Assembly: GCA_004347685.1 (NCBI GenBank)
Contig: SLTJ01000016.1
Span: 1-64,000 of the forward strand
DNA: 64,000 nt
Direction of reading: 5' to 3'
From: Clostridia bacterium
GTDB taxonomy: Bacteria; Bacillota; DSM-521; Neomoorellales; SLTJ01
A program made the position numbers and the translations under genes. The first letter of the stretch is position 1; each line of letters begins with the position of its first letter. Of this stretch, positions 1-7,949 are shown piece after piece. Below the pieces are notes generated by a model that ran no database searches, was not told the origin of the DNA, and saw nothing but the letters and a program-made list of their open reading frames with translations.

Positions 1-123
1 GGCAGGGAAACCCCAGCGCGTTCCTCTCCCGTGAGAATTTATATTGGAGTAACCCTTGGCTTTCAGTTCATGGCAATACCCGTACGAACTGGGTTATCCC
101 CAGTTTGCATCTTACAGTATGGC

Positions 124-158
124 TGGCCCGCCATGTGCCTGCGTGGTATGGCGGGCCA
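124..158. terminator. Strong hairpin, possible terminator of an upstream gene
   Basis: An 11-bp perfect inverted repeat (TGGCCCGCCAT at 124-134, ATGGCGGGCCA at 148-158) has a 13-nt loop and a weak T-rich tail (cttattt). Two smaller hairpins flank it: 87-93 pairs with 99-105, and 241-247 pairs with 261-267. No convincing coding frame was found in positions 1-528, so this stretch is read as intergenic DNA after a gene lying outside the window. Confidence 0.45.
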
Positions 159-432
159 TAGCGTCTTATTTAGGTATCTTGCTGGTTCTCACTGGTCAGA
201 GCAGCCAGCATAAAAGCCCGGGGGCAGGGTTAAGTTAATAAGGCCGGTTTCGCGCTGGCCCCGGCCTGCTCCCTCAACTACCTGCGGTCCCATGGTGAGA
301 AAAGGGCAATTTCCAGAAGCCCCGACGGCTGGCGCTGGCCTTCCCGGTACCGGTTCCGGCCAGGGAAGAAAAACTTCTAATTTGAGACTGTCGGGCTCTC
401 TGCGGCGTCAGGAGAACCGCGGCGCGAGGATG

Positions 433-492
433 AGAGGATTTGGATCTGGAACTTGCGCAGCAAGTTGCTGCCAGATATCCAACCTCTAACCT
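433..492 (+). repeat. Hairpin plus heptad element, copy 1
   Basis: A long imperfect inverted repeat runs from AGAGG at 433-437 to CCTCT at 483-487. Its apex is a perfect stem, AACTTGC paired with GCAAGTT. The right arm runs into two 7-nt units, CCAACCT CTAACCT (479-492), just upstream of the spoIVB ribosome binding site. The apex region (about 445-469) closely resembles 60807-60831 in copy 7, so these are dispersed copies of one element. Confidence 0.6.
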
Positions 493-528
493 ATGATTGC
501 ATCGGGGGAGGTGAGGGGTGGGTAATTC

Positions 529-1878
529 TTGTTTCGACGACCCAGGGTTGTTATTCACCTTGGCTATATACTTATTGTCTTTCTGATCATATCCCTGGCC
601 TTGGCCGCAGGGGTGCGGCGGATACCGTATGAGCACCACGTTATGGTGGGGGAGGAATTGCCCTGGCGGGCGGTTTTCCCCCCTTACGTGGCGGCCCGCC
701 TGGCTCCCAGCCCGGCCCAGGGGCAGGCGGGGCCGGAGATTCTCGGCCTGAGCCAGGGGAGGCCGGTGGCCAGAGAGCCGGGACGGGCCAGCCTACAGTT
801 GTATCTATTCGGTTTGCTCCCGGTAAAGACGGTGCAAGTGGATGTCCTGCCACCGGTAGAGGTCGTGCCCGGTGGCCATTCCATCGGCGTTCTTCTGGAA
901 AACCAGGGGGTAACGGTTGTCGGCTATGCTCCCATCCTGGAGCCGGGTGGGAAAGAGGCTTACCCGGCGCGGGATGCCGGCGTGCTGCTGGGGGATGTGC
1001 TCCTGGCCGTAAACGGCCGTGAGGTACGCAGCGACGAGGAAACGGCCGGGCTGATTGACCGGGCCGGGGCCGGCGGCCGGCCTGTAGAGTTAAAGGTCAG
1101 GCGGGGCCGTCAGGTACTCCAGCTTTCGGTTCCCCCGGCCAAATGTGCGCAAACCGGTCGCTTCCGCATTGGCATGTACATCCGCGACAGTGCGGCCGGG
1201 GTGGGGACCCTGACTTTCTATGACCCGAGGCGGCAAGCTTACGCGGCCCTGGGCCATGCCGTCACTGACAGCCTCAGCCAGGACCAGGCCCAGGTAGAGG
1301 GTGGGCGGATAGTACAGGCCTCAGTGGAGGGTATCCAACCGGGCCACCGGGGCCAGCCGGGCGAAAAAATCGGATTTTTTGCCGGCGGGAAGTACTGGGG
1401 TACCATTGACCGGAACACCCCTTTCGGCATCTTCGGCCGCCTCACCACCTCCCTGCCCCCCGCGGTCTATAATCATCCGGTACCGGTGGCCATGGATTAT
1501 CAGGTGCACACCGGGCCGGCGCAGATCCTGACGGTAGTAACGGGTACGGCGGTGGAGGCCTTTGACATCACCATTGACGCCGTGATCAGCGAAGAAAAGG
1601 AGCGGGGGCGGGGGCTGGTGATCCGCATTACTGACCCCCGGCTGCTGGTCGTAACCGGGGGGATAGTGCAGGGGATGAGCGGCAGCCCTATTCTGCAGGA
1701 GGGCCGTCTGGTGGGGGCCGTGACCCACGTCTTCGTCAACGATCCCACCCGCGGCTACGGGGTGCTGGCCCAGTGGATGCTGTTGGAAACCGATCTTTTC
1801 GGGGTGAAAGTACCTGACCTGGGCTGTCTGCCGGTGCGGCCGGGCGAGGCGGAGCATGATTACTTGTTGCCAGCCTGA
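529..1878 (+). CDS. spoIVB: SpoIVB peptidase, stage IV sporulation
   Basis: This is an S55-family serine peptidase. In Bacillus it is made in the forespore, secreted into the intermembrane space and triggers activation of pro-sigma-K. The 449-residue protein has an N-terminal hydrophobic anchor (about residues 7-28), a PDZ domain (about 110-205, with a GVLLGDVLLAVNG-like stretch) and the C-terminal S55 domain containing the catalytic-serine motif GMSGSPI. The start is TTG at 529, preceded by the GGGGGAGGTGAGG stretch at about 505-517. It lies directly ahead of spo0A, the usual clostridial and Bacillus order. Length and motifs are normal for the family. Confidence 0.95.
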   Translation: MFRRPRVVIHLGYILIVFLIISLALAAGVRRIPYEHHVMVGEELPWRAVFPPYVAARLAPSPAQGQAGPEILGLSQGRPVAREPGRASLQLYLFGLLPVKTVQVDVLPPVEVVPGGHSIGVLLENQGVTVVGYAPILEPGGKEAYPARDAGVLLGDVLLAVNGREVRSDEETAGLIDRAGAGGRPVELKVRRGRQVLQLSVPPAKCAQTGRFRIGMYIRDSAAGVGTLTFYDPRRQAYAALGHAVTDSLSQDQAQVEGGRIVQASVEGIQPGHRGQPGEKIGFFAGGKYWGTIDRNTPFGIFGRLTTSLPPAVYNHPVPVAMDYQVHTGPAQILTVVTGTAVEAFDITIDAVISEEKERGRGLVIRITDPRLLVVTGGIVQGMSGSPILQEGRLVGAVTHVFVNDPTRGYGVLAQWMLLETDLFGVKVPDLGCLPVRPGEAEHDYLLPA

Positions 1879-1882
1879 CGTC

Positions 1883-1890
1883 TGTCGAAA
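1883..1890 (+). promoter_or_regulatory. Candidate Spo0A binding box (0A box)
   Basis: TGTCGAAA matches the core 0A-box consensus TGTCGAA exactly. It lies just after spoIVB and about 100 nt upstream of the proposed sigma-H promoter of spo0A. A second weaker match (cGTCGAA, 2006-2011) lies inside that promoter. In B. subtilis spo0A is autoregulated through such boxes; that it applies here is inference. Confidence 0.45.
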
Positions 1891-1985
1891 GCCTTTTGTC
1901 CCTGACCTCCAATTGTAGCTGACGCAAGGCTAACCTTGGCGGCAATTGTCGCCGGGAAGAAATGTTTGGGGCTTTTTCTGCGGCG

Positions 1986-2014
1986 GGAGGAAAAACCAAC
2001 CAGACGTCGAATTG
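1986..2014 (+). promoter_or_regulatory. Candidate sigma-H promoter of spo0A
   Basis: The -35-like GGAGGAAAA (1986-1994) fits RnAGGAWWW. After an 11-nt spacer, GTCGAATTG (2006-2014) fits RnnGAATWW with one mismatch at the last base. It lies about 200 nt upstream of the spo0A start. The sporulation promoter of spo0A in B. subtilis is sigma-H dependent, which supports this reading. The 332-nt gap 1879-2210 otherwise holds two degenerate heptad units at 1902-1915. Confidence 0.5.
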
Positions 2015-2210
2015 AATTTTTGGATGGGATGGAAGGAAATTTTTGGTAGCAAGTGCGTAACTGGAATGTCCCCTTATTTGGGACAGGCCTTCCCTGGGTG
2101 CGGAGTAATTTCCTAGGATAGCGGACCTGGCGCCGGTCAAGCTTGGGGGGTGGAGGGCAGCGCCATAAACCTGCTGCAGTCTATTTCAGGAATTGGTGGG
2201 AGGTCGGCAG

Positions 2211-2978
2211 ATGGGTGAGAAGATAAACGTAATGATTGCTGATGACAATAAAGAATTTTGCGAGATACTACGCGAGTATCTTGACCGGATGGATGATTTC
2301 AATTTGTGTGGGGTAGCGTATAACGGTAACGAGGCGTTGCGGCTTATCGAGGAAAACGAGCCGGACGTAGTGCTGCTGGACATAATCATGCCGCATCTGG
2401 ACGGAATCGGGGTTTTGGAGCGGGTGAGCCAGATGAGCCTTTCGCACCGCCCTAAGTTCATGGTGGTCAGTACCCTGGGCCAGGAGGCCATGACCCAGCG
2501 GACGGTCCAGCTCGGAGCGGACTATTACCTGCTGAAACCCTTTGACCTGAACATTTTGGAAGCCAGAATCCGCCAGTTGCTTAACGGGAGATCCGGCCCG
2601 AGCCAGGTAAACGTAAGGGGGCGGAACCTGGATGTGGAAGTAACCAAGATTATCCATCAGATCGGTGTGCCGGCCCATGTCAAGGGCTACCAGTACCTGC
2701 GGGAAGCCATCCTCCTCGTCATTGAGGATGTGGGCCTGCTTGGCGCTGTGACTAAAGAGCTGTATCCGATGATTTCCAGGAAATACCAGACTACCCCCAG
2801 CCGGGTGGAGCGGGCCATCCGCCACGCCATTGAGCTGGCCTGGGATCGCGGCAATGTGGATATGATCAACCGCTTTTTCGGCTATACTGTAAAAATGGAT
2901 CGGGGAAAGCCAACTAACTCGGAATTTATCGCGATCATTGCCGACCGGATCCGCATAGACGGCAAAGCGGTGATATAG
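2211..2978 (+). CDS. spo0A: Sporulation transcription factor Spo0A
   Basis: Master response regulator of sporulation, receiving phosphate from the phosphorelay or orphan kinases. The N-terminal receiver domain (about residues 1-125) carries the acidic pair near IADDN, the phospho-acceptor Asp in [13 protein letters not shown], and the conserved Lys in YYLLKPFD. The C-terminal effector domain (about 150-255) contains the helix-turn-helix around [17 protein letters not shown] and the family-specific [13 protein letters not shown] tail. The ATG at 2211 is chosen because GGGAGGT lies 7 nt upstream; an in-frame GTG at 2193 has no such site. Length of 255 aa is typical. Confidence 0.97.
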   Translation: MGEKINVMIADDNKEFCEILREYLDRMDDFNLCGVAYNGNEALRLIEENEPDVVLLDIIMPHLDGIGVLERVSQMSLSHRPKFMVVSTLGQEAMTQRTVQLGADYYLLKPFDLNILEARIRQLLNGRSGPSQVNVRGRNLDVEVTKIIHQIGVPAHVKGYQYLREAILLVIEDVGLLGAVTKELYPMISRKYQTTPSRVERAIRHAIELAWDRGNVDMINRFFGYTVKMDRGKPTNSEFIAIIADRIRIDGKAVI

Positions 2979-3132
2979 GCGTCCTGTGTTCTCTCGTTGG
3001 CCTCGGCGGCGGGAAAGCTCGGGAGGCCGGAAATGAATGCCGAGGAATTCGCGGCCAGGTTGCGGCGGCAAGCATGTATGACCAGCAGGTAAAAGTTGCA
3101 TAATAAGGCCGGGCAATACTCCAAGTTCGCTG

Positions 3133-4281
3133 GTGGATGGTGGCGACCGGGTGAAGGCCATTAGCGGGGCGGCCCGGCCGGGACGGTGCACCAAGGATCT
3201 GGTCAGGACCTTGCGGCCGGGCGAAATAGCCATTATTGATCATGAAGACCTGGACGAACTGGCGGTGCAGTCCTTGCTGCAGGCGCGGGTCAAGGCCGTG
3301 GTAAACGCCAGGGCTTCGGCCAGCGGCCGCTATCCCAACCTGGCCCCTGTGGCCTTGCTGCAGGCAGGTGTCCCGGTGCTGGACTGTGTCGGCCCGGGGG
3401 CCCTGTACATTGAACCGGGCCGGCTGGTTGAGCTGGGCGAAGACGGCCTGCGGGTGGATGGCACCACGGTGCTACCCGGTAAATGGTTGACCCGGGATGA
3501 GATTCTGGCCCGGGCTTCGGCCAGCTACGCCAACCTTACGCGTGAGTTCCTCCGCTTCATGCGTAATACCCTGGAGTATGCCGAGGGCGAGCTCCAGGTG
3601 ATGGCCGGGCGGCTCGAGTATGAGCCGTTGCCGGTGAGCATGGGCGGCCGGCACGTGCTCATTGTGGTGCGTGGTCAGCATTACCGCCAGGATTTGCGGG
3701 CCATTGCCCCTTATATCCGCGAGATGAACCCGGTGCTGGTGGGAGTGGACGGTGGGGCCGACGCCCTCCTGGAATACGGTTACCGCCCGCACATAATCAT
3801 CGGCGATATGGACAGCGTTAGCGATCGGGCCCTGGGGTGCGGTGCTTACCTGCTGGTTCACGCTTACCCCGGCGGAGACGCGCCCGGGAAGGCGCGGGTG
3901 GAGCGGATGCATTTACCGGCCAGTATCCTGCCTGCGCCCGGCACCAGCGAGGATGTGGCCATGCTGCTGGCCTATCAAGAAGGGGCGGACCTGATTGTTA
4001 CTGTGGGCAGCCATTCCAGCTTCCTCGACTTCATGGCCAAGGGCCGCCCAGGAATGGCCAGCACCCTGCTGGTGCGTTTAAAGATTGGGTCCCTCCTGGT
4101 GGACGCCAGGGGAGTGAGCAAGCTTTATCCACACCGGTTCAGACTGGATTACTTGCTGGAGATTATCGGGGCCGCGCTTATTCCGTTGACCATCACCCTG
4201 CTGGTGTCGCCGCCCATTTACCAGTTGGTGCGCCTGTTTTTCCTGCAGCTACAGTTGGCCGCGGCCGCGTCCTTGAGGTGA
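3133..4281 (+). CDS. SteA-like membrane-anchored protein (thiamin pyrophosphokinase-like fold)
   Basis: The protein resembles SteA, named in Corynebacterium as a cytokinetic-ring protein. It has an N-terminal TKDLVRTLRPGEIAIIDHEDLDE segment characteristic of the family. A thiamin-pyrophosphokinase-like core follows, including VGVDGGADALLEYGYRP and IIGDMDSVSDRAL (about residues 195-235). One or two C-terminal membrane helices lie at about 335-365. It is encoded right after spo0A and 4 nt before a glycosyltransferase gene, which suggests an envelope or division role. The start codon is uncertain: GTG at 3133 or GTG at 3151, neither with a strong ribosome binding site. The biochemical activity is unknown. 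Confidence 0.75.
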   Translation: MDGGDRVKAISGAARPGRCTKDLVRTLRPGEIAIIDHEDLDELAVQSLLQARVKAVVNARASASGRYPNLAPVALLQAGVPVLDCVGPGALYIEPGRLVELGEDGLRVDGTTVLPGKWLTRDEILARASASYANLTREFLRFMRNTLEYAEGELQVMAGRLEYEPLPVSMGGRHVLIVVRGQHYRQDLRAIAPYIREMNPVLVGVDGGADALLEYGYRPHIIIGDMDSVSDRALGCGAYLLVHAYPGGDAPGKARVERMHLPASILPAPGTSEDVAMLLAYQEGADLIVTVGSHSSFLDFMAKGRPGMASTLLVRLKIGSLLVDARGVSKLYPHRFRLDYLLEIIGAALIPLTITLLVSPPIYQLVRLFFLQLQLAAAASLR

Positions 4282-4285
4282 TTAG

Positions 4286-5065
4286 GTGGCAGGCGTTTCA
4301 GTGCTCATCCCGGCTTATCAGGCCGCCGCTCATATTTACCCGACGGTAACCACGGCCAGGGAGCTGCCGGGGGTGGAGCGGGTGGTGGTGGTGGACGACG
4401 GCTCTACAGATGATACGGCTTCCCTGGCCGAGGCGGCTGGGGCCGTGGTGTTGCGGTTGCCGGCCAACATGGGCAAGGGCGAAGCCCTTAACCGGGGCGT
4501 GCCACTGCTTTCGGGCCGCCTGGTGCTGCTGCTGGACGCCGACCTAGAGGCCTCGGCCGGCCAGGCTTGGCGCCTGCTGGAGCCGCTGGTCCGGGGTGAG
4601 GCTGAGGTGAGCATTGGCGTGCCACTGCCCCGAGAGGAGTGCTGCCAAATCCCCGGAGGCGGTCTCCCAGAAGGGGTAAAGGGCGGCGGCCTGGGGCTGG
4701 CCCGGGGGCTGGCCGCCCTCGGTATCTACGCCTTCACCGGCCGCCGCCTGCAGGCTCCCCTTTCGGGCCAGAGGGCCATGACGCGGCGCGGACTGGAGCG
4801 ACTGCTACCCCTGGCCCGCGGTTTTGGGGTGGAGGTGGCCATGACAGTCCGGGCGCACCGTTTGGGGATGCGGGTGGTCGAGGTGGAGATGCCCTTTACC
4901 CACGCTGTCACCGGGCGCGACCTGCGTGGCTTCTACCACCGGGGGCGGCAGTTCCTGGACATTTCCCGGGCCCTATGGCTTTGCCTCAGGGAATCCCGGG
5001 AGGAGCCGGCAGAACCCCGGGGCGGCAGGATCTGGCGGCCTCGGCAGCCCCGGCAGGGAAATTGA
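4286..5065 (+). CDS. Family 2 glycosyltransferase
   Basis: A GT-A fold inverting glycosyltransferase of the GT2 family. It begins VSVLIPAYQAA, then has the nucleotide-sugar motif VVVDDGSTDDT (about residues 35-45) and the metal-binding LLLDADLEA (about 80). There is no clear C-terminal membrane helix, so it is probably cytosolic or peripheral. The start is GTG with TGAGGTGATTAG just upstream. It sits between the SteA-like gene and an MraY-like polyprenyl-phosphate sugar transferase gene. That suggests synthesis of an envelope or spore-surface glycan; donor and acceptor are not predictable. Confidence 0.8.
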   Translation: MAGVSVLIPAYQAAAHIYPTVTTARELPGVERVVVVDDGSTDDTASLAEAAGAVVLRLPANMGKGEALNRGVPLLSGRLVLLLDADLEASAGQAWRLLEPLVRGEAEVSIGVPLPREECCQIPGGGLPEGVKGGGLGLARGLAALGIYAFTGRRLQAPLSGQRAMTRRGLERLLPLARGFGVEVAMTVRAHRLGMRVVEVEMPFTHAVTGRDLRGFYHRGRQFLDISRALWLCLRESREEPAEPRGGRIWRPRQPRQGN

Positions 5066-5080
5066 AGGCGGTCTGGCGAT

Positions 5081-5941
5081 ATGACCCCTGAAGCTCACAT
5101 TGGTGTGGCCAGCTTGTACCGGGCCCTCGCAGCCTTTGCCCTGGCCTTCCTGGCCACCCGTCTGTTCTTGCCGCTGCATGTGGCCGGGCTCAGGGCCCGG
5201 GGGCTGATTCGGCCCAACTACCGCGGCCAGGAGGTGGCCTGGCCCGGGGGCCTGTTCCTGGTGGTGACCGCTTCCGTGGTCTTCCTGGTCACGGCTGCCA
5301 ACGGTCGGGCCGGGGTGGTGCTTTCCCCGGGCCCGCGGGTGGCGGCCCTGATCGTTACCGTGGTGGTCTTGGCCGGCCTGGGCCTGATTGACGACTTTTT
5401 CGGCGGCACGGAAGCTAAAGGCTTGCGGGGGCACCTCGGGCTACTGCTGGCCGGCCAAGTGAGCACCGGCATTGTCAAGGCTGGAGGCGGCCTGCTGGCG
5501 GCCCTGGCTTTTGCCCTGGTGGCGGTGGACGGAGCGGCCGTTCTGGTGGCGACTTTGCTGGTAGCCCTCATGGCCAACGCCTTCAACCTCCTCGATCTCC
5601 GGCCCGGCCGGGCGGCTAAGGCCTTCCTGGCCGGGGGATTCCCGCTGGCAGCCCTGGGCGGCCCGGCGGGTTCGGTCCTGGCGCCGGCCCTGGGGGCCGT
5701 GCTGGCTTACCTGCCCCATGACCTGCGCTGCCGGGTGATGCTGGGGGATACGGGAGCCAATGCCCTGGGGGCGGCGCTAGGAGCGGCAGCGGTGCTGGCC
5801 CTTTCGCCGGCAGTTCAGGTATTGCTCCTTGCCGGTCTGGTGCTGTTGCACTGGTATGCCGAGAGAGCATCGCTGAATGAGTTCATTGCCCGCCGGCCGC
5901 TACTGCGGTTCCTGGATGAACTGGGGCGGGTTAATCCTTAA
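5081..5941 (+). CDS. MraY/WecA-like polyprenyl-phosphate sugar-1-phosphate transferase
   Basis: A polytopic membrane protein of 286 aa, shorter than MraY (about 320). It retains recognisable family landmarks: GLIDDFFG (the Asp-Asp motif, about residues 103-110), MANAFNLLDLRPG (the asparagine/aspartate motif, about 164-176) and MLGDTGANALG (about 219-229). The family moves a sugar-1-phosphate or phospho-MurNAc-pentapeptide from a UDP donor to undecaprenyl phosphate. The DLRPG version is unlike the usual DGLDGL, and the HHH-type loop is not obvious. Substrate, and even activity, are therefore uncertain. It is not assumed to be the cell's main MraY. Confidence 0.65.
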   Translation: MTPEAHIGVASLYRALAAFALAFLATRLFLPLHVAGLRARGLIRPNYRGQEVAWPGGLFLVVTASVVFLVTAANGRAGVVLSPGPRVAALIVTVVVLAGLGLIDDFFGGTEAKGLRGHLGLLLAGQVSTGIVKAGGGLLAALAFALVAVDGAAVLVATLLVALMANAFNLLDLRPGRAAKAFLAGGFPLAALGGPAGSVLAPALGAVLAYLPHDLRCRVMLGDTGANALGAALGAAAVLALSPAVQVLLLAGLVLLHWYAERASLNEFIARRPLLRFLDELGRVNP

Positions 5942-5990
5942 CCCGGACTAGCCGGAACCGCGCGGTTTTCTTTCCACCTAGCGAAGATGC

Positions 5991-6039
5991 TTGGACTCAA
6001 GTATCCAACCTCCAACTTCTGACCTCTGTTCTTAGGAGG
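5991..6039 (+). repeat. Hairpin plus heptad element, copy 2
   Basis: TTGGA (5991-5995) pairs with TCCAA (6004-6008). Four 7-nt units follow (6005-6032: CCAACCT, CCAACTT, CTGACCT, CTGTTCT) and run directly into the TAGGAGG ribosome binding site of the DUF3866 gene. Confidence 0.6.
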
Positions 6040-6047
6040 GTATGGCT

Positions 6048-7145
6048 ATGGCTTTGAGTTGTGAGCGGGGCAATGTCATCGGGGTAATCAGCCACCGCCG
6101 CGGCCTCACCGAAAGCTTGGTCGGCGTGGCTGGGCGGGTGGAAAAAGCTCTGGGCTATGATTCCCTGACCGGGTCGGTGGAGCCTGGGGACGAGGTATTG
6201 ATGAATACCACCGCCGTCAGGCTGGGGCTGGGCACCGGCGGCTACCACTTTATCATGGCCAATTTGAGCACTGCCGGGATGACCGGCCTGGCCCCGGGCC
6301 GCATCATGAAACTGCGCTATACCCCCTTACAGTTGCAGGTGGAGGCCGCCGAGGAGCGGCAGCCGGAGGCCTTTGGTCCGGAGGCCGGCCTGTCCGGTAT
6401 GCCGGTGGTCTGCTGCTCCCTGCACAGCCAGTTGCCCGGCGTAGTTTTTGGGGCTAGGGCGGCTGCCGGCTCGGAACTGCGCCTGGTCTATATCATGACC
6501 GATGGCGCCGCTTTGCCGCTCACCATAAGCCGCCTGGTGGCCTGGCTGGAGGAAGACGGCCTTCTCAGTGGCACCATTACCGCCGGCCAGGCCTTTGGCG
6601 GGGAGGTGGAGGCGGTGAACCTGTATTCGGCCCTGCTGGCTGCGCGGCTGGTGTTGCGGGCCGAGGTGGCGGTGGTGGCTATGGGGCCCGGGATTGTCGG
6701 AACCGGCAGTGCCTGGGGAACCACTGCTCTGGAGCAGGGCGAAGCGGTGAACGCGGCCCATATCCTCGGCGGCCAGCCGGTGGCTGTACCGCGTCTCAGC
6801 TTCGCTGACCCCCGGCCGCGCCACCGGGGATTAAGCCATCATACCCTGACCGCCCTGGGGCGGGTGGCCCTCACCCCAGCGACGCTGGTGCTGCCGCGTC
6901 TGGACGGTGAGAAGGCCGCGGTGTTACGGTACCAGCTCGAGGAATCCGGCCTCGCTTCCAGGCACTTGGTGGTGGAAGAAGACGGCGCTCCCGGCCTGGA
7001 ACTTCTAGCGGAAAGTAGCGTTCCGGTCACCACCATGGGCCGGGGTCTGGAAGAGGAGCGGGAGTTTTTCCTGGCCAGCACGGCTGCCGGGCAGGTGGCG
7101 GCCCGCCTGGCCAGAGAAGGCCGAGCAGTTCCTACCGGCGCTTAG
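6048..7145 (+). CDS. DUF3866 family protein
   Basis: A 365-aa soluble-looking protein matching the DUF3866 family as I recognise it, often found near NUDIX and spore genes in Firmicutes and Actinobacteria. It starts MALSCERGNVIGVISHRRG and contains several glycine-rich strands such as VVAMGPGIVGTGS (about residues 203-215), plus a histidine-rich segment PRPRHRGLSHHT (about 247-258). The function is unknown. The start at ATG 6048 is chosen over ATG 6042 because TAGGAGGG ends only one base before 6042. It is preceded by heptad copy 2. Confidence 0.7.
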   Translation: MALSCERGNVIGVISHRRGLTESLVGVAGRVEKALGYDSLTGSVEPGDEVLMNTTAVRLGLGTGGYHFIMANLSTAGMTGLAPGRIMKLRYTPLQLQVEAAEERQPEAFGPEAGLSGMPVVCCSLHSQLPGVVFGARAAAGSELRLVYIMTDGAALPLTISRLVAWLEEDGLLSGTITAGQAFGGEVEAVNLYSALLAARLVLRAEVAVVAMGPGIVGTGSAWGTTALEQGEAVNAAHILGGQPVAVPRLSFADPRPRHRGLSHHTLTALGRVALTPATLVLPRLDGEKAAVLRYQLEESGLASRHLVVEEDGAPGLELLAESSVPVTTMGRGLEEEREFFLASTAAGQVAARLAREGRAVPTGA

Positions 7146-7273
7146 ACTGGCGGTTGCTGTATCAGGTCTACCAGCGTTGGATACCGGCGCTGCAGCTCGG
7201 CCAGGGCGGGCAGGAGGTCAGCCGCCCGGCCCCGCCAGAAAATTCCGCGGGGGGTTACGACCAGAATTGGCAA
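7142..7273 (-). CDS. Small hypothetical protein, 43 aa
   Basis: On the minus strand a TTG at 7273 is preceded by GAGGTG at a 6-nt spacing. It opens a 43-codon frame beginning MPILVVTPRGIFWRG and ending DLIQQPPV, convergent with and overlapping the end of the DUF3866 gene by a few bases. The composition looks protein-like (hydrophobic strand, then an amphipathic leucine-rich helix around residues 18-38). The frame is also open upstream of this start. It is not recognised. Confidence 0.4.
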   Translation of the reverse strand: MPILVVTPRGIFWRGRAADLLPALAELQRRYPTLVDLIQQPPV

Positions 7274-7339
7274 AGGAATCACCTCAACAGCAGTATATGA
7301 AGCGCCGGCCCGGGTTATGAAATAATACGGCAGACTGGG

Positions 7340-7367
7340 TTAACCTCCAACTTCTAACCTCTAATTT
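7340..7367 (+). repeat. Heptad element, copy 3
   Basis: Four consecutive 7-nt units (TTAACCT, CCAACTT, CTAACCT, CTAATTT), then CTAAGGA, sit just ahead of the NUDIX gene. No clear partner hairpin is visible upstream of this copy. Confidence 0.6.
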
Positions 7368-7397
7368 CTAAGGAATAAGATGGGCGGGAGGCGGTTT

Positions 7398-7949
7398 ATG
7401 GATCTCGAGGAAACGACTATTTCCAGCTCCAGGATTTATGACGGACGGGTGATAAACCTGCGGGTAGACCGGGTAGCTTTGCCGGATGGCCGCGAAACCT
7501 CCCGCGAGGTGGTGGAGCACCGGGGGGCCGTGGTCGTGGTGGCTATGGACCAGGCCGGTCACGTAGCCATGGTGCGCCAGTACCGGTATCCCTTGGGGCA
7601 GGTGACCCTGGAATTGCCTGCCGGCACGCTGGAACCGGGCGAAGATCCCTTAACCAGCGCCCAGCGGGAGCTGCGGGAGGAAACCGGGCTCGCAGCCACC
7701 GCGTGGGAAGCGCTCATGGCCTGTTATTCCAGCCCCGGCTTCTGCACCGAGAAAATGCACTTTTTCCTGGCCCGGGTGAGCGGTCAGACGGCCCAGGCCA
7801 CGGACGCCGACGAAAATATCGAAGTGGTGAGGCTGCCCCTGGCAGAGGCGGTGCGGCGGGTAGAGGCCGGCGAAATAAACGATGCCAAGACGGCCCTGGG
7901 GATTTTGGCAGTGGCCCGGCGCACGGGGGTGGAGGGGTTAACGCTTTGA
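7398..7949 (+). CDS. nudF: NUDIX hydrolase, probable ADP-ribose pyrophosphatase
   Basis: A 183-aa NUDIX protein of the ADP-ribose pyrophosphatase type, which cleaves ADP-ribose to AMP and ribose-5-phosphate. The NUDIX box is seen as G, then E, then RELREETG (about residues 75-97). The family-typical RQYRYP and YSSPGFCTEKMHFFLA segments are on either side. The start at ATG 7398 is supported by GGGAGG 6 nt upstream; an in-frame ATG at 7380 lacks a site. Its stop overlaps the start of the next gene by 4 nt (TTGA), so they are probably translationally coupled. Confidence 0.88.
   Translation: MDLEETTISSSRIYDGRVINLRVDRVALPDGRETSREVVEHRGAVVVVAMDQAGHVAMVRQYRYPLGQVTLELPAGTLEPGEDPLTSAQRELREETGLAATAWEALMACYSSPGFCTEKMHFFLARVSGQTAQATDADENIEVVRLPLAEAVRRVEAGEINDAKTALGILAVARRTGVEGLTL

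Noticed and set aside
2032-2067. Second sigma-H-like pair upstream of spo0A (GAAGGAAAT and GGAAT)
   Set aside because: The spacing between the two halves is about 20 nt instead of 11-12.
2979-3132. 19-codon frame (MNAEEFAARLRRQ start) between spo0A and the SteA-like gene
   Set aside because: It has a possible ribosome binding site, but is too short to support without conservation data.
5956-5967. AACCGCGCGGTT palindrome followed by TTCTTT after the MraY-like gene, as a terminator
   Set aside because: The stem leaves almost no loop and only four stable pairs; too weak to call.
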